Of a stretch of 27,054 nt of DNA, positions 9,053-16,055 are shown piece by piece (position 1 is the first letter of the stretch; each line of letters begins with the position of its first letter). A model generated the notes under the pieces. That model was not told the DNA's origin, searched no databases, and was given only the letters and a program-made list of their open reading frames with translations. This DNA comes from a virus, in the IMG/VR virus record IMGVR_UViG_3300030331_000301, positions 793 through 27,846 of that record; one strand, written 5' to 3'. The translations under genes and the position numbers were made by a program.

Positions 9053-10264
9053 ATGTCTAACCGTAATGGCGTATGGTCACTATCTGCACATCTACAAGCC
9101 ATAGGAGATACTAACTGGCTTATGCCTCCAGGTGTTCCTACAAGTGTAAGTGCTACAGCAGGAAATGCACAAGCAACTGTAACTTTTACTGCACCCACCT
9201 TTGCAGGTGTACCAGGAACTATTACAGGATTTAAAGTAACTTCTAGTGAAGGAGAAACAGCAACTGGTTCATCATCACCTATAACTGTCACTGGTCTTAC
9301 AAACGGAACAGCATATACTTTTACTGTACAAGCACAAAACTCTACTGGTTTTGGTGGTTCTAGTTCTGCAAGTAGTTCAATATCACCTGCTCTTGGAAGA
9401 GGTATTTTTGGTGCAGGTTCTACAGGATCTAGGGTAAATACTATAGACTACGTAAGTATTGCAAGCACAGGTAATGCTACAGACTTTGGTGATCTTACTG
9501 TAGCAAGACAATGTTCCCCCTCTCTTATGTCATCAAGCACAAGATGTATTTTGGGGTCAGGTATAGAAGTTAGTGTTACTTATGCTACAACGCTTGATTA
9601 TGTGACAATAGCTAGCACTGGTAATGCTACTGATTTTGGAGATTTAACTGTTGGTAGGTATGGTCAAGCAGGTTGTTCTAATAGTACAAGAGCCGTCACA
9701 TTTAATGGAGATCAACAGTCAGGTACAGACAATACAATTGATTATGTAACCATTGCAAGTACAGGTAATGCTACAGATTTTGGTGATACGCAAACTACTG
9801 TTCGTAATCATGGTGCTTGTGCGTCTCCAACAAGAGGGCTAAGATGTGGAGGAAATGAGAGTGACGTTATAGAATACATTACGATTGGTACAACAGGAAA
9901 CTCTACAGACTTTGGTAATCTTACACAGTCGAGATACTCCCCTGCGTGTGCAGGTTCTAACACAAGAGCTTGCATGGCAGGGGGAGAACATAGCTCAAAA
10001 TTTAATATAATAGATTATGTAACAATAGCTTCAACAGGTAACGCTACTGACTTTGGCGATTTAACTGAGGCGCTTCAGGGTGCAGGTGGAACTAGTAATA
10101 GTACTCGTGCAGTTTATGGAGGTGGGGAAACTAGTAGCACTAATAGAAATAATATTGATTACATTACAATAGCAAGTACAGGTAATGCACAAGATTTTGG
10201 CGATCTGACACAAGGCCGAAGGGCTACGACATGTGGTGGAGATAGTCATGGAGGGATTGCATAG
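9053..10264 (+). CDS. Fibronectin-III plus six-repeat kelch-like propeller protein
   Basis: A 403-residue protein. Residues 1-24 carry a GVWSLSAHLQAI...NW motif also seen at the N-terminus of the next gene product, probably a virion anchor. Residues 27-112 form a fibronectin III domain (SSPITVTGLTNGTAYTFTVQAQN core). From residue 115 to the end are six repeats of 44-50 residues marked by IDYVTIASTGNATDFGDLT, starting at residues 131, 181, 229, 273, 320 and 368, each followed by R/L..., a Cys or Gly-rich turn and STR[A/C]. This layout predicts a six-bladed kelch-like beta propeller. Start ATG with AAAGGA 10 nt upstream. The TAG stop overlaps the GTG start of the next gene by one base. Ligand unknown; carbohydrate or surface binding is inferred. 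Confidence 0.8.
   Translation: MSNRNGVWSLSAHLQAIGDTNWLMPPGVPTSVSATAGNAQATVTFTAPTFAGVPGTITGFKVTSSEGETATGSSSPITVTGLTNGTAYTFTVQAQNSTGFGGSSSASSSISPALGRGIFGAGSTGSRVNTIDYVSIASTGNATDFGDLTVARQCSPSLMSSSTRCILGSGIEVSVTYATTLDYVTIASTGNATDFGDLTVGRYGQAGCSNSTRAVTFNGDQQSGTDNTIDYVTIASTGNATDFGDTQTTVRNHGACASPTRGLRCGGNESDVIEYITIGTTGNSTDFGNLTQSRYSPACAGSNTRACMAGGEHSSKFNIIDYVTIASTGNATDFGDLTEALQGAGGTSNSTRAVYGGGETSSTNRNNIDYITIASTGNAQDFGDLTQGRRATTCGGDSHGGIA
9443..10207 (+). repeat. Six tandem kelch-like repeats
   Basis: The six IDYVTIASTGNATDFGDLT-type blocks begin at 9443, 9593, 9737, 9869, 10010 and 10154, spaced 150, 144, 132, 141 and 144 bp, always a whole number of codons. The fourth copy is the most diverged (IEYITIGTTGNSTDFGNLT). 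The third has lost the final Leu-Thr pair (FGDTQTT). The bases differ at many silent sites, so the protein sequence is being kept. Confidence 0.85.
10250..10255 (+). promoter_or_regulatory. Shine-Dalgarno GGAGGG supporting a GTG start
   Basis: GGAGGG lies 8 nt before the GTG at 10264, inside the last codons of the kelch-like gene. It supports GTG as the start and coupling through the TAGTG overlap. Confidence 0.75.
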
Positions 10265-12801
10265 TGTCAACTAGAGATTATACAGCTAACGTTATATCTG
10301 CTACTCCAGTAGTACCTGATGGTAACTTTAAAGATAGCAAAGCATCAGGTGTGTGGGATATTAATGAAGCACTAGATCTTATCAAAGGTGGTAACTGGCC
10401 TAACGCAGCTAACCTTAACCCTGCTGCTTTTGTTGATGGTTTGTTTCAGACTCATTTGTATACTGGTACAGGCTCTTCTGCACAAACGATTACAAACAAC
10501 ATTGATCTAACCAAAGGTGGGCTGGTTTGGGTAAAACATAGGTCTTTATCAGCTAGTCACATTTTAACTGATAGTGAGCGAGGTGTCCAGTATTTAAGAT
10601 CAGACACAAATGATGCACAAATAAACCAATCACTGATAACAAATTTTGTATCAACAGGTTTTACTGCAAATGGCGACAGTGTAAATTATGCTAATGATAA
10701 TGGCGAAGATTATGTCTCTTGGACCTTTAGGAAGCAGCCTAAATTTTTTGATATTGTGACGTATACAGGGAATGGAAGTTCTAGCCAAACGATAAGTCAT
10801 AGTCTTGGGTCAGTTCCTGGCATGATAATTGTAAAGCGTTATGATGGCACATCAACTGAAGGTTGGGAAGTGTACCATAGAGGGGTTTCTTTTAATGCAG
10901 GAAATCGTTTATTCTTAAACCTTACTAATGCAGTAGCTGTCGGCTCAGGGGCTTTTGCATCTGCACCAACTTCAACAGAGTTTTACGTTGGTCCTGACAG
11001 TGGCACTAACGCCTCTAGTGGCTCATACATAGCCTACCTATTCGCACACAATGCTGACTCAACAGACTCTGTGCAAACATCACTACAAGGTAAAACCTTA
11101 TCAAACTTAGGAAGTGCTTTTGATGGTAGTTATCCAATTACAGAAATAAATGATGGAGTTGCTGAAACAAATAATGCAAACAGTATAGGATATGTTTCCA
11201 ATGCTGACATGGACATTTCCGTTGACTATGGTTCAGCCGTTGTTGCAAACGCATATTATATTGCTCCCCAAGGAGATCAAGGTGGTTCAGTATATAATAC
11301 ACCAACAGCTTTTACTGCATATGGTTCTAATGATGGTTCTTCTTGGACAAGTTTAGCAAGTTTTTCAAGTATTAGTGGATTTGCGGCAGGTTCTTTTAAA
11401 GAGTTCACTTTTAGTAATACAACAGCTTATAGATACTACAGGCTTGAAATTACAGCTTCATCTGCATCAGGAGTGTCTATAAGTGAATGGGAACTTGGTC
11501 TTAAACCTGATGCATCAGAAGTAGGTGACTTTGGTGAGGCTGGAGATTCTAATATTATTAAGTGTGGGGGTTACACTGGTAATGGTTCTACGGATGGCAC
11601 AGAAGTAAACCTTGGATTTGAACCGCAATGGTTAATGATAAAGGCTACTTCGGTAGCAAGAGATTGGCATATATTCGATGCTATTCGAGGCACTGTTGTT
11701 GGTGGTAATGATTCTTTACTACAAGCTAATTTAAGTGATGCTGAGTCATCAGGCACAGAGTTTGTTTCATTTACCCCGACAGGTTTTAAGCTTAACTCAA
11801 CAGATAATAAAGTAAACGGTAACAATCACACCTACATCTTTATGGCAATAAGACGTGGTGGTATGCAAACCCCAACTTCAGCGTCTGATGTGTTTGGTGT
11901 TAATTACACTTACACATATGATGTTAATGGTGCTACTGGCGGTAGTTCAGCACAACTTATAGGTTATATAGGCGAACCTGCTGATCTTAATATGCAAGGT
12001 TATAGAAGCGGTAGTAGTTTTAATGCTACTGTTTACGATAGATTGCGAAACAATAAGTATTTTATTACTAATAGTAATCCAGCAGAAGCATCTGTTTCGG
12101 GTAATTTTTGGGATAATATGGCAGGTTTTAGAGAAGTTGCTTCTGCTCAAGATACAACCATGATTAGTTGGACTTGGAAAAGAGCTAGAGGTTATTTTGA
12201 CATGGTTGCTTACTCAGGCACAGGAAGTGCAAGAACCGTAAGTCATAACCTTGGTGCAGTGCCTGAGATGATTTGGGTTAAAAGAAGAGATTCAGGAGGC
12301 TCTTGGGGAGTTTGGCATAAAGATCTTACCTCTGGATACTATTTAAGTATTAACACTAGCGATGCAGAAGGCTCAAATAGTAATGTTTTTACTACCACTG
12401 ATCCTACTGCAACACAGTTTTCAGTAGGTAGTCAAGGTTTTACTAACAACTCTGGCGGAACATTCATGGCCTACCTTTTTGCTACCGTAACAGGTGTATC
12501 GAAGGTGGGAAGCTACTCTGGGAATGGTGGCAGTCAGACTATTGATTGTGGTTTTAGTGGCGGTACTGGTGCTAGGTTTGTTTTAATCAAAAGGACAGAT
12601 CAAGCGGCTGATTGGAAAGTTTATGATACAGTACGAGGTATTGTTGCAGGTAATGACCCTGAATTAGCTTTAAACTCAAATGCAGCAGAGGTTACAGGAT
12701 ATGATTATATAGACCCACATTCTTCTGGGTTTATTATACCAGTTGATAATTTTAATACAAATGCATCAGGTGGCTCATACATCTTCTACGCAATAGCATA
12801 G
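10264..12801 (+). CDS. Receptor-binding candidate: six fibre repeats with inserted discoidin-like domain
   Basis: An 845-residue paralogue of the 6778 gene product, starting at GTG. The N-terminus differs: residues 28-46 hold a GVWDINEALDLI...NWP anchor motif like that of the kelch-like protein, and there is no fibronectin domain. Six ~100-residue units start near 60, 161, 429, 543, 644 and 745, with the same landmarks (LYTGTG, SWTFRKQPKFFDIVTYTGNG, SHSLGSVPGM, W-x-VYHRG, YIAYLFA; end YIFYAIA). Between units 2 and 3, residues about 275-412 form an extra domain with F5/8 type C (discoidin) hallmarks: NDG-x-AE, D-x-SVDYGS, FTAYGSNDGSSWTSLASF and YRYYRLEITAS. Such domains bind glycans or lipids. 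Role in host-surface recognition is inferred from domains and position. Confidence 0.8.
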   Translation: MSTRDYTANVISATPVVPDGNFKDSKASGVWDINEALDLIKGGNWPNAANLNPAAFVDGLFQTHLYTGTGSSAQTITNNIDLTKGGLVWVKHRSLSASHILTDSERGVQYLRSDTNDAQINQSLITNFVSTGFTANGDSVNYANDNGEDYVSWTFRKQPKFFDIVTYTGNGSSSQTISHSLGSVPGMIIVKRYDGTSTEGWEVYHRGVSFNAGNRLFLNLTNAVAVGSGAFASAPTSTEFYVGPDSGTNASSGSYIAYLFAHNADSTDSVQTSLQGKTLSNLGSAFDGSYPITEINDGVAETNNANSIGYVSNADMDISVDYGSAVVANAYYIAPQGDQGGSVYNTPTAFTAYGSNDGSSWTSLASFSSISGFAAGSFKEFTFSNTTAYRYYRLEITASSASGVSISEWELGLKPDASEVGDFGEAGDSNIIKCGGYTGNGSTDGTEVNLGFEPQWLMIKATSVARDWHIFDAIRGTVVGGNDSLLQANLSDAESSGTEFVSFTPTGFKLNSTDNKVNGNNHTYIFMAIRRGGMQTPTSASDVFGVNYTYTYDVNGATGGSSAQLIGYIGEPADLNMQGYRSGSSFNATVYDRLRNNKYFITNSNPAEASVSGNFWDNMAGFREVASAQDTTMISWTWKRARGYFDMVAYSGTGSARTVSHNLGAVPEMIWVKRRDSGGSWGVWHKDLTSGYYLSINTSDAEGSNSNVFTTTDPTATQFSVGSQGFTNNSGGTFMAYLFATVTGVSKVGSYSGNGGSQTIDCGFSGGTGARFVLIKRTDQAADWKVYDTVRGIVAGNDPELALNSNAAEVTGYDYIDPHSSGFIIPVDNFNTNASGGSYIFYAIA
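11086..11499 (+). other. F5/8 type C (discoidin)-like domain insertion
   Basis: It encodes residues 275-412. The order is as in the family: N-terminal G-x-AFDG...NDG strand, DISVDYGSAVVANAYYI, then AYGSNDGSSWTSLASF, a KEFTFSN strand and the closing YRYYRLEITAS...ISEWEL. It is absent from the paralogue at 6778-9033, where the flanking AHN and DxIIKCG segments are separated by only about 12 residues. Confidence 0.7.
12178..12227 (+). repeat. 50-nt near-identical segment, copy 2
   Basis: Partner of 8374-8423 (46 of 50 bases the same). It lies at the same place in the protein repeat array, the junction of units 4 and 5. Confidence 0.8.
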
Positions 12802-12827
12802 TAAAAAAATAACAACAAAGGATTAAA

Positions 12828-13694
12828 ATGTTAAAAGACTTATCAAAAACTTATAACGAGGATCAGACACAACTGGTCACACAAGACATAGACATTCAGC
12901 TACCAATGTCAAAGCCTGAATACAAATCTATGTTGGCTAATATAAAAGAACATGCTCCTGCTATACGACAGGCATCAAGCAACTTCTACAAGTCTCACTC
13001 ACAGATGATGAGTGTAACACTGGACGTTACAGCTATCACACCCATACGTTCTATCAAACACAGTCTGGCTGAGATAGAAAAAACTAAATCTGCACTACAA
13101 GAGTCTTACTTTAAAATGAAGAAGGATGAAGTAAAACTAAAGAAGTTAGAACGTAAGCTACTAGAAGAGACTGACGATTTAGAACGGGAGATGCTAGAGA
13201 TTAAGATAACAGAGAAGCAAGCACAGGCTGCAAGCTCTCGTGGTTATGTCGAAGGTGCAGTTCGTAAGTTAAACTTCTTTACAAATCAGTACGACAATTT
13301 GATGGAGAAAATAGGTAAAGAGGAACTAACAGAAGAAGACTACGAGCTAGAAGAAATCAAGTACCACATTATGACCTGCATGAAACAAGCACTCAACAGT
13401 GCGAGACCTAGAGGTGGTGTCATTGATGAAGGTAACATGATCTACTTGTTTGACTTGGGTATCAACGCAGCACAGGCACAGGCTGAAGTATTTGCTTACC
13501 TAGAGTGGGAGAACAAGATAGTACAAGAAGGTAAAGCACCAGAGCATCATCACACAGTACAGTGGCTAGAGGCTTGTGCAGACAAGTGGGCACACTGCCC
13601 AGGTGACTTTGCTAACAGTCGTGGATTTAACATACTAGATAAAACATCTTTAACAAACACACCTCAATTGGAGGATAATACAAAGGAGAACTAA
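12828..13694 (+). CDS. Coiled-coil protein of unknown function
   Basis: A 288-residue protein I do not recognise. Residues about 75-165 are strongly charged and helical (EIEKTKSALQES, KLKKLERKLLEETDDLEREML), a likely coiled coil. The C-terminal third is different: residues 207-260 have a predicted helix (AAQAQAEVFAYLEWENK) and a His/Cys cluster (His240-242, Cys250, His256, Cys257) that could bind metal, though spacing matches no zinc finger I know. ATG is preceded by AAAGGA 5 nt upstream. It is followed after one base by the DUF6447-like gene with which it probably forms an operon. It lies between receptor-binding and ejection genes, so a virion or assembly role is possible but not shown. Confidence 0.75.
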   Translation: MLKDLSKTYNEDQTQLVTQDIDIQLPMSKPEYKSMLANIKEHAPAIRQASSNFYKSHSQMMSVTLDVTAITPIRSIKHSLAEIEKTKSALQESYFKMKKDEVKLKKLERKLLEETDDLEREMLEIKITEKQAQAASSRGYVEGAVRKLNFFTNQYDNLMEKIGKEELTEEDYELEEIKYHIMTCMKQALNSARPRGGVIDEGNMIYLFDLGINAAQAQAEVFAYLEWENKIVQEGKAPEHHHTVQWLEACADKWAHCPGDFANSRGFNILDKTSLTNTPQLEDNTKEN

Positions 13695-13695
13695 A

Positions 13696-13905
13696 ATGGG
13701 AAAAGATAAAAAGACCCCAGTAATTGTTAATAATAAAGAATATTTTGCAGAAGACTTAACAGATCAACAGAAGAGTATGTTGAATCACATACAAGACTTA
13801 GACCGTAAATTAAAAAGTGCTAAGTTTAACGTTGATCAACTTAACGTAGGCCGAGAAGCATTTATAAGTATGCTATCTAACTCACTAGAGAACGTAAATG
13901 AGTGA
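13696..13905 (+). CDS. DUF6447-like small protein
   Basis: A 69-residue protein with the DUF6447 pattern: a short basic start, PVIVNNKEYFAEDLTDQQK (a V-x-I-x-[GN]-KEY strand and a D-L-[ST]-D/E helix cap), then a helix (MLNHIQDLDRKLKSAKFNVDQL) ending in a second helix with aliphatic spacing. The family is of unknown function and common in phages. ATG with AAGGAG 7 nt upstream. The last 8 bases overlap the next gene, whose start ATG lies inside this reading frame. Family match is from memory. Confidence 0.8.
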   Translation: MGKDKKTPVIVNNKEYFAEDLTDQQKSMLNHIQDLDRKLKSAKFNVDQLNVGREAFISMLSNSLENVNE

Positions 13906-14152
13906 CATCAAACTAACCCCTGAAGATCTAGAAGAGATGCTAGACAACGCAGCTAGACGTGGTGCTAAAGAGGCACTGCGTTCTATTGGGTTACTTGATG
14001 ATGATGCAGCTAAAGATATCATAGAGATGCGTAGTCTTCTAGAGGCTTGGAGAGACACACGTAAATCTGTTTGGTCAACAATAGTTAAAGTAACCACTGT
14101 CGCACTGCTAACATTTATTGCAGGTGCAGTGTGGATGACAATGGGTAAGTAA
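13898..14152 (+). CDS. DUF6127-like small membrane protein
   Basis: An 84-residue protein resembling DUF6127: an N-terminal helix (TPEDLEEMLDNAARRGAKEAL), a short GLLDDDAAKDI segment, a conserved EMRSLLEAWRDTRKSVW helix and a C-terminal membrane segment at about residues 62-81 (TIVKVTTVALLTFIAGAVWM). One membrane span and a charged N-terminal half suggest a tail-anchored protein on the inner membrane. Its gene overlaps the DUF6447-like gene by 8 bp and shares its operon. No classical holin features (two or three spans) are present, but a single-span holin or membrane accessory cannot be excluded. Function unknown. Confidence 0.8.
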   Translation: MSDIKLTPEDLEEMLDNAARRGAKEALRSIGLLDDDAAKDIIEMRSLLEAWRDTRKSVWSTIVKVTTVALLTFIAGAVWMTMGK

Positions 14153-14162
14153 GGGAATAGAC

Positions 14163-16040
14163 ATGGCAATTTCAGAAAATTCACCAGATATAAGACTTGC
14201 AAGAAAGTTCTTAGGCTTTGAAGGACCACCTCAACAGCTTGATAATTTTTTACAAGCTAATCCTGCAGCAGCTGCACGTATGGGTAAATACAGACAAGCC
14301 ATGATGAGTATGAGTGGTATGCGTGTAGGTGCTCAAGCAGGCACTGCTGGAACATCTCTTGAAGACTTTCAAAAGATGCAGCAAGATCTTATTGTTCAAA
14401 CTATGAAACCTGCCCCTGCTACTGTAAGCCAGATCACACCTCAAGCAGGTCAAACTATTCCATCTACTGCAGGTCAGGCAACTGCGACAGCTCCTACAAC
14501 TCCTGCTGCTACAGTGGGATCAGTACAGCAAATGCCTACACCTACAGCAATGACTGCTGGAACTATGACTGCTGATACTGCTGCTACAGATGTGGCTACA
14601 GAGGCTGCTAAATTAACTGCTGCTCAAGGAGCTATAAGACCTGGTGCAATAATTCCTGTAGAACAACAAACAACTAGTGCTGTTTCTAATGTAAAAGAAG
14701 CTCAAGGAACAGCAATACAAATAGACAGTCCAGAAGCTAGAAAAATAAAAACAGATCCTGTAACTGGTGAAAGTGAAATAATATCTGGTGCTGCTAATGC
14801 TCAAACTGCGGCTGCATTTACTGAAGCAAGGCAACATGCTGAAGCTACACCTACTAAACAAGCCACAGTTCAAGGTCAGTTAGAGGGATTGATGGCTCAG
14901 TTCGAGAGTGGTGCTACACCCTCTTGGGCTGCTGGAGCCATGAGAGCTGCAACCAGTGCTATGATTTCTAGAGGTTTAGGTGCATCTTCGATAGCAGGAC
15001 AAGCTATTGTACAGGCAGCTATGGAATCTGCGTTACCAATTGCACAAATGGATGCACAGGTAATGGCTCAGTTTGAAGCACAGAACTTATCTAACAGACA
15101 ACAACGTGCAATGCTTGCTGCACAACAACGTGCTGCATTTATAGGTCAAGAGTTTGATCAAGCATTTCAAGCTCGTGTGCAAAATGCTTCTCGTCTAGCT
15201 GACATAGCTAATAGAAACTTTACAGCTGAACAACAGATAGCATTAGAGGATTCTCGTGCTCTTAACACAATGGAGTTATCTAATCTATCTAATAGCCAAG
15301 CCATAGTAATGGCAGAGGCTGCTGCTTTATCTCAACTTGACATAGCAAATTTATCAAATAGACAACAAACTGCTGTACAAAATGCTCAAAACTTTTTGCA
15401 AATGGATATGACAAACCTTGCAAATACACAGCAAACTGAGTTGTTTAAGACTCAACAAAACATACAAGCTTTGTTTACAGATCAAGCTGCAAGAAATGCT
15501 GCAGAACAATTTAACGCTACAAGTGAAAATCAAACTAACCAGTTCTTTGCTAATCTTTCTGCCCAAGCATCACAGTTTAATGCAGCCCAACAGAATGCCA
15601 TGAATCAGTTTGATGTAAATGCTACCAATGCCATGCGTCAGTTTAACTCAGAGGTACAACAACAACGTGATCTGTTTAATGCACAAAATGGTTTAGTCAT
15701 TGCTCAAGCTAACGCACAGTGGAGACAGAATCTAGCAACAGTTAATACTGCAGCAGAGAATCAAGCAAACATGGACTTTGCTAAAACTATAAATGCTATG
15801 TCCATGAAAAACTTAGATGAGATATGGCAACGTGAACGAGACATTATGTCGTTTGCATTTACTGCTGATCAGTCTGCAATGGATAGGGCATTACAAATTA
15901 TAATGGGTGATAAAGAACTTGAGATAGCTAGAGAAAAACTTAACAATGTTAAGAAAACAGAAAATACACAGCTTGCCATGAGATTCTTATTTGGCTCAAG
16001 TCCAACAGGTATTCTTGGTGGAGTACTAGGAGCGTTATAG
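14163..16040 (+). CDS. Gln/Asn/Ala-rich virion protein with 11-residue helical repeats
   Basis: A 625-residue protein, probably an internal or core virion protein. Residues 1-75 are mixed with a charged helix start. Residues about 83-180 are Pro/Thr/Ala-rich and likely flexible. From about residue 235 to 600 the protein is helical and extremely rich in Gln, Asn and Ala. NLSNRQQ-type motifs occur at residues 308, 374, 396 and 418 (22-residue steps, with weaker matches at 330 and 352). Phenylalanines at 450, 461, 472, 483, 494 and 505 are exactly 11 residues apart (QFNA motifs). That is the signature of an 11-residue (hendecad) coiled coil. The C-terminus is a small hydrophobic Gly-rich tail (GILGGVLGAL). 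ATG with AAGGGA 6 nt upstream. Ejection or core role is inferred from the following lysozyme and giant gene. Confidence 0.75.
   Translation: MAISENSPDIRLARKFLGFEGPPQQLDNFLQANPAAAARMGKYRQAMMSMSGMRVGAQAGTAGTSLEDFQKMQQDLIVQTMKPAPATVSQITPQAGQTIPSTAGQATATAPTTPAATVGSVQQMPTPTAMTAGTMTADTAATDVATEAAKLTAAQGAIRPGAIIPVEQQTTSAVSNVKEAQGTAIQIDSPEARKIKTDPVTGESEIISGAANAQTAAAFTEARQHAEATPTKQATVQGQLEGLMAQFESGATPSWAAGAMRAATSAMISRGLGASSIAGQAIVQAAMESALPIAQMDAQVMAQFEAQNLSNRQQRAMLAAQQRAAFIGQEFDQAFQARVQNASRLADIANRNFTAEQQIALEDSRALNTMELSNLSNSQAIVMAEAAALSQLDIANLSNRQQTAVQNAQNFLQMDMTNLANTQQTELFKTQQNIQALFTDQAARNAAEQFNATSENQTNQFFANLSAQASQFNAAQQNAMNQFDVNATNAMRQFNSEVQQQRDLFNAQNGLVIAQANAQWRQNLATVNTAAENQANMDFAKTINAMSMKNLDEIWQRERDIMSFAFTADQSAMDRALQIIMGDKELEIAREKLNNVKKTENTQLAMRFLFGSSPTGILGGVLGAL
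15084..15683 (+). repeat. Region coding for 11/22-residue periodic repeats
   Basis: It encodes residues 308-507. The first half repeats with a 22-residue step (motifs at 308, 374, 396, 418), the second half with an 11-residue step (Phe at 450, 461, 472, 483, 494, 505). The two halves are out of phase by 9 residues around 419-450. Confidence 0.75.
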
Positions 16041-16055
16041 GTTAAGGAATAAAAT

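Noticed and set aside
9443-10207. CRISPR array at the evenly spaced repeats
   Set aside because: Spacing is a multiple of three, repeats differ at silent sites and all lies in one open protein frame; they are coding repeats.
6778-12801. Diversity-generating retroelement acting on the fibre genes
   Set aside because: No reverse transcriptase, template repeat or accessory gene lies in the window, and the near-identical pair differs by transitions of both purine and pyrimidine type, not by adenine-directed changes. The rest of the genome would need checking.
13898-14152. Calling the small membrane protein a holin
   Set aside because: Only one membrane span at the C-terminus, family match is to a domain of unknown function, and no endolysin is adjacent.
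13885-14229. - strand 114-codon frame opposite the DUF6127-like gene
   Set aside because: It lies entirely against well-supported + strand genes, has low-complexity Ser/Leu content and no neighbours on that strand.
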